NCBI GenBank assembly: GCA_030549495.1
Contig: JAUIRK010000004.1
Coordinates: 620,001 to 684,000, forward strand
Source of the DNA: Nectonema munidae
Taxonomy: Eukaryota; Nematomorpha; Nectonematoida; Nectonematidae
Reading direction: 5' to 3'
DNA: 64,000 nt
Positions 43,601-55,385 of the stretch are shown piece by piece. Position numbers and translations under genes: made by a program. Positions within the stretch are counted from its first letter, which is position 1; each line of letters starts with the position of its first letter. The notes under the pieces are model-generated. The model ran no database searches. It worked only from the letters and a program-made list of their open reading frames with translations, and was not told where the DNA came from.

Positions 43601-46600
43601 AAACAAATTTGAAACATTCTATCCAGAAGGTTGCTTTTCCGTTTTTGAGTTTACATGGTAATTATTCTTTTAATATCTTTCATTAGACGGTAAAAAAATA
43701 TACAAAAATTAAAAAATAAAAAAATCATAACATTGTCTATAAAATTTTCATTACGCTTCCTTTTCATGATAATATATTTGAAACTCATAGAGTATTCATT
43801 CTTTTCAATATTGTCTTTTTGAAAATTGAAATAACTTTGAAAACAAATGTGAAACATTCTATCCAGAAGGTTGCTTTTCCGTTTTTGAGTTTTACATGGC
43901 GATTATTCCTTGGATATCTTTCATTAGACGATAAAAAAATTTAGATAAAATATTTAAAAAAAAACAAAAGTAAATCCCAACATTGTCTGTCTTGTTATAG
44001 ATTATAAAATTTTCATTACGCTTTCCTTTTCATGATAATATATTTGAATACTTTGAAAACAAATGTGAAACATTCTATCCAGAAGGTTGCTTTTCCGTTT
44101 TTGAGTTTACATGGTAATTATTCTTTTAATATCTTTCATTAGACGATAAAAAAAATATACAAAAATTTAAAAATAAAAAAATCACAACATTGTCTAAAAA
44201 AAATTTCATTACGCTTCCTTTTCATGATAATATATTTGAAACTCATAGAGTATTCATTCTTTTCAATATTGTCTTTTTGAAAATTTAAATAACTTTGAAA
44301 ACAAATGTGAAACATTCTATCCAGAAGGTTGCTTTTCTGTTTTTTGAGTTTTACATGGTAATTATTCTTTGGATATCTTTCATTAGACGATAAAAAATAT
44401 AGATAAACATTTTCATTACGCTTCCTTTTCATGATAATATATTTGAAACTCATAGAGATTTCATTCTTTTCAATGTTGTCTTTTTGAAAATTGAAATAAC
44501 TTTGAAAACAAATTTGAAACATTCTATCCAGAAGGTTGCTTTTCCGTTTTTGAGTTTTACATGCTAATTATTCATTGGATATCTTTCATTAGACGATAAA
44601 AAATATAGATAAAAAATTTAAAAATATTTAAAAAAAACAAAAGAAAATCCCAACATTGTCTGTCTTGTTATAGATTATAAAATTTTCATTACGCTTCCTT
44701 TTTATGATAATATATTTGAATACTTTGAAAACAAATTTGAAACATTCTATCCAGAAGGTTGCTTTTCCGTTTTTGAGTTTACATGGTAATTATTCTTTTA
44801 ATATCTTTCATTAGACGAGAAAAAATATAGATAAAATATTTAAAAATAAAAAAAATCACAACATTGTCTAAAATTTTCATTACGCTTCCTTTTCATGATG
44901 ATATATTTGAAACTCATAGAGTATTCATTCTTTTCAATGTTGTCTTTTTGAAAATTGAAATAACTTTGAAAACAAATGTGAAACATTCTATCCAGAAGGT
45001 TGCTTTTCTGTTTTTGAGTTTACATGGTAATTATTCTTTTAATATCTTTCATTAGACGAGAAAAAATATAGATAAAATATTTAAAAATAAAAATAAATCA
45101 CAACATTGTCTATAACATTGTCATTACGCTTCCTTTTCATGATAATATATTTGAAACTCATAGAGTATTCATTCTTTTCAATGTTGTCTTTTTGAAAATT
45201 GAAATAACTCTGAAAACAAATTTGAGACGATAAAAAAATATAGATAAAAAATTTAAAAATATTTAAAAAAAAACAAAAGAAAATCCCAACATTGTCTGTC
45301 TCGTTATAAATTATAAAATTTTCATGATAATATATTTGAAACTCATAGAGTATTCATTCTTTTCAATGTTGTCTTTTTAAAAATTTAAATAACTTTGAAA
45401 ACAAATTTGAAACATTCTATCCAGAAGGTTGCTTTTCCGTTTTTGAGTTTACATGGTAATTATTCTTTTAATATCTTTCATTAGACGGTAAAAAAATATA
45501 CAAAAATTTAAAAATAAAAAAATCATAACATTGTCTATAAAATTTTCATTACGCTTCCTTTTCATGATAATATATTTGAAACTCATAGAGTATTCATTCT
45601 TTTCAATATTGTCTTTTTGAAAATTTAAATAACTTTGAAAACAAATGTGAAACATTCTATCCAGAAGGTTGCTTTTCTGTTTTTGAGTTTTACATGGTAA
45701 TTATTCCTTGGATATCTTTCATTAGACGATAAAAAAATATAGATAAAAAATTTAAAAATATTTAAAAAAAACAAAAGAAAATCCCAACATTGTCTGTCTT
45801 GTTATAGATTATAAAATTTTTATTACGCTTCCTTTTCATGATAATATATTTGAATACTTTGAAAACAAATTTGAAACATTCTATCCAGAAGGTTGCTTTT
45901 CCGTTTTTGAGTTTACATGGTAATTATTCTTTAGACGAGAAAAAATATAGATAAAATATTTAAAAATAAAAAAAATCACAACATTGTCTATAAAATTTTC
46001 ATTACGCTTCCTTTTCCGTTTTTGAGTTTTACATGCTAATTATTCCTTGGATATCTTTCATTAGACGATAAAAAAATATAGATAAAAAATTTAAAAATAT
46101 TTAAAAAAAACAAAAGAAAATCCCAACATTGTCTGTCTTGTTATAGATTATAAAATTTTCATTACGCTACCTTTTCATGATAATATATTTGAATACTTTG
46201 AAAAGAAATTTGAAACATTCTATCCAGAAGGTTGCTTTTCCGTTTTTGAGTTTACATGGTAATTATTCTTTTAACTTTCATTAGACGAGAAAAAATATAG
46301 ATAAAATATTTAAAAATAAAAAAAATCACAACATTGTCTATAAAATTTTCATTACGCTTCCTTTTCATGATAATATATTTGAATACTTTGAAAACAAATT
46401 TGAACCAGAAGGTTGCTTTTCCGTTTTTGAGTTTACATGGTAATTATTCTTTTAATATCTTTCATTAGACGAGAAAAAATAGATAAAATATTTCAAAATA
46501 AAAACACAACATTGTCTATAAAATTTTCATTACGCTTCCTTTTGATGATAATATATTTGAAACTCATAGAGTATTCATTCTTTTCAATGTTGTCTTTTTG

Positions 46601-46755
46601 AAAATTGAAATAACTTTGAAAACAAATGTGAAACATTCTATCCAGAAGGTTGCTTTTCTGTTTTTGAGTTTACATGGTAATTATTCTTTTAATATCTTTC
46701 ATTAGACGAGAAAAAATATAGATAAAATATTTAAAAATAAAAATAAATATACTTT
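40680..46755. repeat. Satellite array, ~230-bp unit with higher-order structure
   Basis: About 26 units in one orientation. A core (CATTCTATCCAGAAGGTTGC, TTTTGAGTTTACATGGTAAT, TCATTAGACGATAAAAAATA, CAACATTGTCTGTC, CATTACGCTTCCTTTTCATG) recurs every 190-245 bp. Two unit types alternate, one with AACTCATAGAGTATTCATTC and one with ATACTTTGAAAAC directly. Some blocks lack one core, giving 430-bp steps. A block at about 40.9-42.6 kb recurs at about 45.1-46.7 kb, and its first part also at 42.6-43.0 kb, so the array grew by higher-order duplication. Open frames of 60-70 residues recur with the period and are by-products. Confidence 0.93.
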
Positions 46756-47572
46756 TTAACGATTTGAGGGCAGTCAACTTTTATCTTTTTTTTAGAGTCC
46801 TTGGAATATCTCATTATACTTTCTATAGGGTATTGCGAACAGAAAGTAGAACCAAGAGTAACACAAGCATTATCATGCCAATGGAGTTAAAAAACTTTAC
46901 CATCACATCAGTGGCGTAGAGTTGCTGGACTCAAAGGCTTTATAATGTTTTTATTGAGAAAACAAACTTTTTTACTCCACTGGAAAGGTATATCAGCATC
47001 AATACTATCTTCTGGAAGACTTACTTCTATTTCCCCGCAAGTATCGTTAGGGAAAACATCTTCTAAAACCTTATCATCCACCTCATGAAAAATATGCAAA
47101 AGGAAAAAGTAAAACTACAAGACGAAAAATAGAATCAAGTTGGTATTATTAGTAATAATGATGCATAAATGATGGAAACTTATAATAATGGAAATACGTC
47201 ACAATGACGTAAATAATACAGTAAATCAATACATCATAATACAATAAATATGATAACTGAAAAAAATATCACAGATAATAATCAATGCGTGCCTATAGTT
47301 ATGTATACTTTTATATGGATCTCTTTGTTTTTTTGAGCAACACGAGAAATGTTTATTTTATCGTTTCAATATTATAATAGCCTCTCTATAAAATATGTAA
47401 ATTCCGCATAAATGACAATATCGCTTATTGAATCAATATGATATTTTGTAGTGCCCTTGTGGAGAAATGTTTATTTTATTGTTTCAATAATATATAGCGT
47501 GGTATAACAGTCTCTCTCGTAATGAAACTTACTAGATATGAGTATACTGTAATGATATATCATTATTAACCC
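46756..47572. other. Unassigned stretch with a hAT-like terminus
   Basis: CAGTGGCGTAGAGTTGCTGG at about 46911 looks like a hAT terminus without a visible partner. A 63-residue minus-strand frame (46908-47099; MHIFHEVDDKVLEDVFPND, acidic) could be the N-terminus of a piggyBac or hAT transposase, but I cannot assign it. About 47394-47465 resembles 29606-29680. Confidence 0.35.
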
Positions 47573-48464
47573 GAATGTTACCAGCGTTGCATTTTTGCAA
47601 CATAATGCGATGTTACCGCCATGATAAATTTAAGTGTATAGCCAAAATTTTCACAAGTTTTTCTATAATTATATGTTAAAATTTGAAATTTTTTGATTTT
47701 ATAAGTCTGCTTTTGTTAATGTGGCATAAATACAACACTGGTATTTGCAGTGTACAAAATGAAAAAAAGGTTTTAATACTATTAAAATTATTTTTTCAAT
47801 GTAAAACATTAAATATTCAAATATTACTTAAATAAAAAATTTAATTTTAAAAAAGAAACTCTCAAGTCTAACTATTGAATCTGTTTAAAAAATTTGAAAA
47901 AAAAACAAATTATCTTTTCATATAAAAATTCCATAAAAATAAACCTAAAATATTTTGAAAAAAATGAGCAAAAAAAAAGTTCAAAATAGAAATATAATTA
48001 GATGAAAATAAAAAATACTATATGTATTGTTAGACTTCACAAAATCAAGTTTATTTTATAACCAATTATTCGAATATTATTCTTACAGTCTCTTTTAGGT
48101 TTCAAATTTAAAAAAAATTACAGAATATACACAGGCTAGTCATAGTAATTCAGGGCGAGTAAAAGTCAATAAAGTCAACTTTTATTTCCGTTTAGCAAAA
48201 ACTCTTTGAAGAAGATCTTTACTTCTTTAGTCTAAATTTTTTTAACTAATTTCAAATTTTTAAGTCAATCAAAGTCAATTTTTCGAGTTTAGGTCAATAA
48301 AGTCAATTTTTATATTTAGCACTTTTTGATTCAATGTGCCTAAAATTGTTATAAGCGATACATACACGATTTCTTCTTTATATTAACACATCCACAATAG
48401 TTGGGCTTTTTTTCAACTAATAAAAGGTTTTACTGTAAAGTTTGCCTGACTGAGGTTAAACATG
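47573..48464 (+). mobile_element. piggyBac-like terminus with internal palindrome
   Basis: TTAA followed by CCCGAATGTTACCAGCGTTG, then TTGCATTTTTGCAA. It resembles the end of piggyBac #7 (CCCTCTTGTTACCGCC plus the palindrome). No coding sequence follows to about 48460. It may be the partner end of the fragment at 49.44-49.97 kb, which belongs to the #7 family. Confidence 0.4.
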
Positions 48465-49160
48465 AAGGAGTTTTTTGTAAGATAAATTTTTTTTGTTGAC
48501 AAACGCGGTTACATACGATATATCCCCTGCAGAAGTCATGGAATTTTATTCCCAAACTTTTTTATCATTGCATGTTTTTCACATCTTTTACACAAGTCTA
48601 CCCTAAAAGTATCCTGCAAAATTGTAGATTACCGGCATTAAATCATTCAAAATTAGTAATAGAAAAATACGTTCTCTTTTCAAACTTATCGGAAACACTT
48701 CAGTTCGAATTGTAACGAAATTGACAAATTGGTTGCAAGCAGCAAAATATTTTCATTAAAATCTTCCAGCAGTGAAGAAATTAATGATGAAAATGATGGA
48801 ATTTTATTGCCAAATATCAAGAAATTGTTTAAAAAAAAAGAAAATCTGTGTCAAAACTTGCTAACTATAATTAGAGAATATTCACAATTTATTGATTTAG
48901 TCGGAAAAAGTCAACATAGAGAAAAAAAAATATCTAAAATTATCTTGAAAATAGATTCAAATAAAATGAAATCAATAAAATCATGAATATGGAAAAATCA
49001 AATCTCTCGCAGTACTTATCCTAAATTACAAAATTGTCAAGTTTTAACTTTAGAAGTAGAAAGATCTTTTCTATACTGAAAAAATGGTCGAATTTTAAAT
49101 CAGAAAATGTCATTAATTATATGTTGTTGTATTACAAAGTCATGGATTCTTTGAAATAAT
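48465..49160 (+). pseudogene. hAT transposase C-terminal remnant
   Basis: The plus frames end with ISRSTYPKLQNCQVLTLEVE followed, after one frameshift, by SFSILKKWSNFKSENVINYM and a stop near 49160. YPxL...cL...VERSFSxLK is the dimerisation region of hAT transposases. Upstream, 48729-48986 encodes a charged 85-residue stretch (SEEINDENDGILLPN) that may belong to the same protein. No catalytic region is seen. Confidence 0.5.
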
Positions 49161-49439
49161 TTTTAATACTTTCTCTAAAGTGTTCATAGTTGTTCAATTC
49201 AATGAAACTTTAAAAAGTCAATTTTTTCTCTGAGTAAAAGTCAATTTTTTCCAAAATATTCAAACAAAAATACAAAGTCGTTGCTTTAAAAGCTAAAATG
49301 TGTACTTTTGAATTAATTAAGTTGTTATTCAAATTGAACATTTTGAAATTAACTTAAAAATCAAAAATACTGATGTTGATTCAAACATTGAAAGAGATTT
49401 AGTACAAAACACTACAGAATAGTTTTCGAAGTCTAGAAG

Positions 49440-49972
49440 TACCCACGACGTTTTGTATATATATAAGATTTTTTGTACGGTTTCACTGCATTTTATACCA
49501 AAAGTTTTTTATCACTATTTTAGAGTGTTTCATACCAAAGAAAATTCGTTCTTATTTTTTTTTGACATTTTCTATTCTAAAACAATTTTAGTCGTGTTTT
49601 TGACGTTTATATTTAAAATGTTTTGTACCCTTTGTTTTGTTATTTCTCCCCATTTCGTTTCTTTCATCAGTATGAAACTTTCTGAACTCATAACAATATA
49701 TTAAAATTGAGTGCAAAATGCCTATAAATGGATAAAATGTTTCGTAATAAATTTTTCAAAATGGAAATTGAAATTTAGGGTACAAAATATGAGTACAAAT
49801 TTTTTTGAAACATGTTTATACATAGTTTCATTTTTTCGCTATTTATGAATGAAAAATGTAACTGATAAATATTAAAATAATATATTACTTTGAAAATGTA
49901 AAAAGTAAATTCAAAACGTGTAATTTTTATTTATAAAGTGTAGTAATGAAAAAGAAAACTTTGTATCTTTGT
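49440..49972 (-). mobile_element. 3' fragment of a piggyBac #7-type element
   Basis: The part 49559-49962 is nearly identical to 27247-27642, the region beyond the transposase stop of #7, and it stops just where the coding region would begin. To the left it extends beyond the copy at 27 kb, with a stretch including CGACGTTTTGTATATATATA. A short TTGTATC repeat joins it to the segmental duplication at 49980. Confidence 0.65.
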
Positions 49973-50794
49973 ATCTTTGTATCGGAGCTGGGGTCCAAAA
50001 ATACGTTTTTTCAGAAATGGAAGCAGAAAATTATAAGGCGACCCCGAAGCCCTGGGAAATACCAGAGATAGTATCACTAAAATATCAAACTTACGCAAAG
50101 TTTTCATCCATTCGCAACTTTGTGCATTTGTAAATATAGTGAATAAGACTTTGAGTCATAAAAAGCTGAAAAATTTAAAGAGAATCATGTAAAACTTCAG
50201 CGCCGTTTTTCGGACCAGGAGGAACAGACTGAATATTTCGTATATTTCTGGACAGTGTTCTTCCAAAAGAAGCTTGAGTTGGCTCCCAAGAATACACAGT
50301 TTCATATGGAGCAGTCAAAGAATCATAATTTTCTAACGAAATTGAAGATTCTGAAGAACTTTCAGTATGGATTCAGAAAAAGAAAAACGATCTTCTAAGT
50401 CTGAAGATTCACTCTTTATTAGAAATATGGGAAGAAAAACTCAAGAAATCCAATAAAATAAAAAAGAATGGAAACACTTGTGATATTACGAATAATTTTT
50501 ATACAAATACCAACAGCTGTAAACGTGCGATAAAAGTACAGATGCTTATGTGGTAAATCAAGTTATTTTTTATGTATTATCAAGTCCATTTTTTGAAAAA
50601 TAAGTTACGGCCGGTATGTTTTTTGTCTCCTTGTTAGATCTAAAGTAACTGCTAAAATAAACAGATCCTGATACCTAAAATAACAATAAAAAATATGATA
50701 TATCAACAAGTAACCTATGTTTTTATTTCTTAGAATTAACAAATAGAAGTTAAAAAATTTATATTGATCGTTTTTCAGCGTTTATTGAAAAAGC

Positions 50795-51250
50795 TAGTTA
50801 AGTAACTTTGTTTCATCTTTTTTTTTGGGAACTTCATTTTCTATTCTCTGCAAAATTTTGTTATAGCTTGGAATGAGATCTTCGTTGTTTTCTGTCATTT
50901 CAATCCAGTTTTTGATAATCTCCATGGCATTGTTGTCCTGTAAAAGTGTGGGCTTTTTTTTCCATAGGTTCGCTATTCTTTTCTAAATATTCATCTTCAT
51001 TGTCAGTTTCTTCTTTCTCACACTTTTTCGACAGAATACCTTCTACAATCTCCCGATCGCTTGTCAATTCTGCAGTCAACAGATTTTCATCAATTCGTAC
51101 ATAATCTTTAAATGGCGCACATGATTTGTTTTCACTATCAATCTCAATTTTATCCCAAATTTCTTCATTGCTGTCTAACAGGGATTGTTCTAACAAGCTT
51201 AAAGTCTGCGTGTCTGAAACAATTTTAAATTGTTGATTCGTTGACATCAC
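50795..51250 (-). pseudogene. Tigger/pogo C-terminal remnant, copy 2
   Basis: Nearly identical to 32585-33041: acidic TAELTSDREIVEG segment open from 51250 to 50900, then the AMEIIKNWIEMTENN tail in another frame. It has a Trp in place of a Leu at residue 32 of the open piece (EEIWDKIE against EEILDKIE). Confidence 0.6.
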
Positions 51251-51894
51251 TCCATGCTCGGTTCAGCATTCGTATAGAATCTGAACCTATAGTATGTAAG
51301 GAAAGAAAGAAAGAATTTATTGAAAAAAATGTACAATTTAGAATAAAAAATTGCAGTAGTTATTAAAAATTCAGTAGTTGAGCACACTCAAGACTAATTA
51401 AAGCCGCTAATTAGTGTCACTCAAATTATAAGAGATTAAAAAATATATTGAAAGAGTACATATAAAAGAGGTAAATTATTGTGGGTAATTATATTAAAAA
51501 AAGTATGCATGATAGTAAAAGATTATATTTTATTTATAATACATAGTTTGGAAACAAAACAGAATACATAAATGGACTAAAAAAACACAGAAAATGAAAA
51601 TCAGTTGTATTCATAAGGTGAACGACATATATTACAAGCATAGCAGTTTTCAACATTACAAGAACAATAATTTAACAGCTTTAACATTTGATGCTTGTAA
51701 CAATTAAATACTTCGAGATATACGGGTTATTCAAAATATCAGAGTTCGAGATATCCAAACTTATTTACATGTAATGTATAGGGAAAAAAGTTCGTACCAT
51801 AAAAGAACTTCGAGATAACCGATACTTCGAGATATCGAAGTTTCACATATATATAAAAATTAATTTATAAAACTTTAAAAAAGTTCAAAAATGT

Positions 51895-52345
51895 GTTTAT
51901 TTTCTTGTTTTTTTTCTATATTTCAAATCTGATTCTCTGACTAAACTCCATATGTAATCTCCAATCATATTTTCATCACAATGACCCTGATATCTTGGTT
52001 CAATCTCTTTTAAATCTCGATGAAATCTCTCTCCTTGTTCTTCAGAAAAGAAACCCATGTTTTTAAATCTGTCCAAATGAGAATTCAACATGTGCATTTT
52101 TAATGACATTCGACAGCCCATTAATTCAAAAAACTTCATCAAATCCTGTATGAGATCTTGGTAATTTTCTGCTCTGTGTTTACCCAAAAACCTTCAACAA
52201 CAGCTTTCATGCAAAACCAAGCCTTTTTTCTGTTTCTGTAAGAAGATTTGAAAAATCATCGGAGTTAAAAATCTTTTTAATTTGTGGTCCAATAAAAATA
52301 CCACCTTTAATTTTTGCTTCAAATAGTATGGGAAAAAAATAAGTA
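51895..52345 (-). pseudogene. CACTA-like transposase remnant (second family), copy 2
   Basis: The open piece 51897-52187 encodes HRAENYQDLIQDLMKFFELM, CRMSLKMHMLNSHLDRF, FSEEQGERFHRDLKEIEPRY and MIGDYIWSLVRESD. To the right, another frame adds FIGPQIKKIF. It aligns with the last ~130 residues of the transposase at 53.1 kb, including the EQGERFH / EHGERFH block, but is clearly diverged. So two families of this superfamily occur here, one nested in the duplicated remnant of the other. Confidence 0.75.
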
Positions 52346-53116
52346 GATACTTAAAAGCTAGTGAACTTGGACTTAACTCTATCAGTACCGAGGGGGCTTT
52401 TACAACCCCCCCCCCTTGACTAAAATTAAAACTTTGGTAAATTGACCTGATCGTTATTTATGAAACTTAGTGACGTTTCCTAAATTTTTAACTCTATTTT
52501 TTGATTCTATTTTTGCATAAGTTCATTGACCCCAAATTGCTAAATTGACTAGTTTAAATGAAATAAAGAAATTTACTCAAAGTTTTTATATTTTTTTTCA
52601 AGTAATCGTAATTTTATTAAGAATTTAACTACTTTTAACTCAACTAAAAAAAATAATTTTTTTTAGATTTTATATAATTGTCAAAAATTAAGAGATTAAT
52701 TACAGCTTTCTTGTAGAGAACAACTTTCTGCAAATTAAAAAGTATTTTTTATAGATATAATATTTTATACATGTATCACCTTTTTACATACACCCTAAAA
52801 GCAATGGTGATGTTCAATTACACTGTTCAACAAATCAAAAATTTTTTTGCTTCTTTTAAACCAATAACATTTTAATATATAACTTTCCGCGTAGAATTTG
52901 AATATATTCATAAAAATTTTTGATTAGCTACCACTTTTTCAATTTTTACCGTCCTAGAAAACTATTTGTTAACCATTAATTATATGTATAATTTAGTTGT
53001 TTATACTAAAAAAATGTTTTATTTTTAAATTTTAAAATAAAAATAGCAACAGTGATGTATACTGAAGAATATTAAACGAACAAAAAAAATTATTAAAAAG
53101 ATTGTTTAATGATATA

Positions 53117-54772
53117 TTAATTTTTTACAATTCTTTTGTAAGTTTCATCTAATTCTTCCTTGGCTATTGTCCAGCAGTAATCTGCCAACATGCTTGACCC
53201 CCATTTGCCTTGATACCTTTTTTCAAAAACAGCGATAGTTTGATGGAAACGCTCTCCATGTTCATCACTTACAGCTCCGCAATTTTCAGGGAAAAAATTT
53301 AAATGGGAATGTAAAAAGTGCATCTTCAATGACATGTTGCAGTTTAGTTCATGCATCGCCGTCAATAAAGTTACGATCAACTCGGGATAATTTTCTGCTT
53401 TCTTTCTGCCTAAAAAACCTGCACAAACCATCTTAAATGCTTCCCACACTTTTCTCTCGGCATTTGAAAGCACTGATGGAAAGAAATTGTCTTTAAAAAG
53501 TTTGCGAATTTGTGGGCCAACAAAGACACCTTCTTTAATTTTTGCCTCGCTTAAAGATTTGAATTTTTGCTTTAAATATTGAAAGCCGAAACCTTCTGTA
53601 TTCATTGCTTTTACAAAATTCTTCATTATTCCAAGTTTAATGTGTAACGGGGGTAAAATTATCTTTTCTTTACACACTAAATTTCGACGTAACACATTTT
53701 TCTCACCAGGTGTCATATTTCTTGAAGGCCACTCTTTTTCTGAATAGTGTAAATTTCTAGCTCGACTATTCCATTCACATAAAAAACAACAATACTTTGT
53801 ATACCCGCTCTGCAAGCCCATTACCAGTGCTACAACTTTTAAATCTGCACATATTTCCCAGTTGTGGATAGCGTATTTAACATTAAGAAGCAGGTTTTTG
53901 ATATTTTCATATGTCTCTTTCATTTGTTGTGAGTATGCAATTGGAATTGATTTTATGTTATTACCATTTTTTAGCAATACACCTTTTAGACTTGTTTTAG
54001 AAGAGTCAATGAACAACCTCCATTCCGATGAGATGTAATTGATCTTCATTTCTTGCATCAAGCCACAAATATCATTACAGAAGATAAAAGAATCTTTTTG
54101 TACAAAATATTTTTCATAAATTTTGTGGCGATTTCTGAATACAGAAACTTTTACATCTGGTTGCAATAAACACCACTCTTGTAATCTAGAGCCCAAAATT
54201 TCAGCCTTGGTTTTAGTAAGTTGAAGATCTCTTACTAAATTGTTTAATCTTGACTGTGTTAACAGTTGAGGTATTTTGAAGTTTTTTTCTGAAAAAGATG
54301 GATCTAAATCTTCTTTGTCGCTAAGTAACTCATTGTTACTAGAATCTAAATCAACTTGATCAGGAGCAAGAGGAATTGGTAAACATTCACTATGTTTAAC
54401 AGGTCTGATGGCAGATTGTAAATTTGGATACGCGATTGTTTTTTTCTTTTTTTTTCGAAATTCCATTTTTTATAGGCGGAATTAAACAAAAATAACAATC
54501 ATCAACATGATTTTTTGCACTCTCCATATCATAGGTACAGCAAAGGGCATTTTTTTTCTTTTTTTATTTAACCACTGTCTTAAATTTGTAGCACAGGTGT
54601 TACAACAAATGTGTGGAGCCCAACTTTTATCTTGATCGCCAATCTGACAACCAAAGTACAAAAAATATGCTTTTTTAACGTTTTTAGTGATCGATCTTTT
54701 TTGAGATTCAAAAGTGACTTCACCGCAAATATAGCAAAAATTATCTGCTTTATTTAAACAAGAACGCGCCAT
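53117..54772 (-). CDS. CACTA-like transposase with N-terminal zinc domain, one frameshift
   Basis: Two overlapping frames make one gene. The first (54482-54772) has C13-x2-C16 and C57-x2-C60 around YFGCQIGDQDKSWAPHIC, a ZAD-like zinc domain, then MPFAVPMIW. A 1-nt shift near 54510 leads to HVDDCYFC and on into the second frame (53117-54466, 449 residues). There: RDLQLTKTKAEILGSRLQEW, EWRLFIDSSKTSLKGVLL (Asp154), CADLKVVALVMGLQSGYTKY (Asp208), CFLCEW (227-232), LPPLHIKLGIMKNFVKAMN, GVFVGPQIRKLF, MSLKMHFLHSHLNFFPEN, DEHGERFHQ (Glu402/405) and RYQGKWGSSMLADYCW. I know this protein as a widespread uncharacterised family in arthropod genomes. The catalytic residues named are my inference. No intron. 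Confidence 0.8.
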
Positions 54773-55041
54773 TAAATTATATTAGCACTGAAATAGAATA
54801 AAATAAAATATAATGAAAATATAAAAACTGATTTTACACTGCTTAATGACATGATTAATGATCAAAGACGGAGGAGATATATTATATGTTATATATATAT
54901 ATATACCGATTTAGTAATCATCATGTATTTTTTAAACTAGAGCTAATCAACTCAAAAGTTTAATAAGTTTTAACTTAAAAATACATTTCAAACAAGTTTT
55001 AGCTAGTTTGATCGAGGAAGCAATTATGTTGTTGTTCAGTG
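54773..55041. other. 5' non-coding end of the CACTA-like element
   Basis: No gene. Contains a short TA repeat (54887-54904) and ends with the right terminus TTGTTGTTCAGTG. Confidence 0.5.
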
Positions 55042-55385
55042 TTATTGAGAAAATCAACCTGTCATTTTTTATGGATGTTTGACAGTTTAGAGAGAAAAAC
55101 TTATGTATTTTATATATGTATACCCTATTTCATATACCCTAAAAACGATAGTGGTGTTCATTTATTGTGAAAATCAATCAAGCTTTTGAACGTTTTAGGA
55201 AAAAAATTACTATATTTTTTGCATTTGTATACCCTTATTTATACCCCCTGAAAACAATGGCGTTTTTCATTTGCCGTAAAAATCAATCAAACCTCTTTTG
55301 TTGAATGATTGATATTTTACTGTAAAAATAGAAAATACCATATAAGTTTTAATAGCTATATAAGATCTAACTCCCAAAAAAAATT

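Larger units (their letters stand above)
52821..55041 (-). mobile_element. CACTA-like transposon with 3-bp target duplication
   Basis: The element begins CACTGTTCAACAA and ends with TTGTTGTTCAGTG; the inverted termini match at 11 of 13 positions. It is flanked by TTA (52818-52820 and 55042-55044). The first copy of the segmental duplication has a single TTA at 34652-34654 in otherwise matching sequence, an exact empty site. CACTR termini and a 3-bp duplication are features of the CACTA (CMC) superfamily. It is 2,221 bp and carries one gene. Compact size and an unusual transposase set it apart from typical plant CACTA elements. Confidence 0.85.
49980..55385. repeat. Segmental duplication, copy 2, with CACTA-like insert
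   Basis: Direct repeat of 31771-35023. It includes the same piggyBac exon-1 remnant (about 50089-50375), the Tigger remnant, the TTCGAGATAT cluster (51714-51842, shorter), the CACTA-like relative, and the ~130-bp repeats, the first of which is interrupted by a 2,221-bp transposon. It lies within the interruption of the satellite array and abuts satellite DNA at its right border. Confidence 0.93.

Noticed and set aside
40680-46755. Repeated 60-130-residue minus-strand open frames (CFQSYLNFQKDNIEKNEYSM type)
   Set aside because: They recur with the satellite period and change with unit type; no conserved coding pattern. By-products of the repeat.
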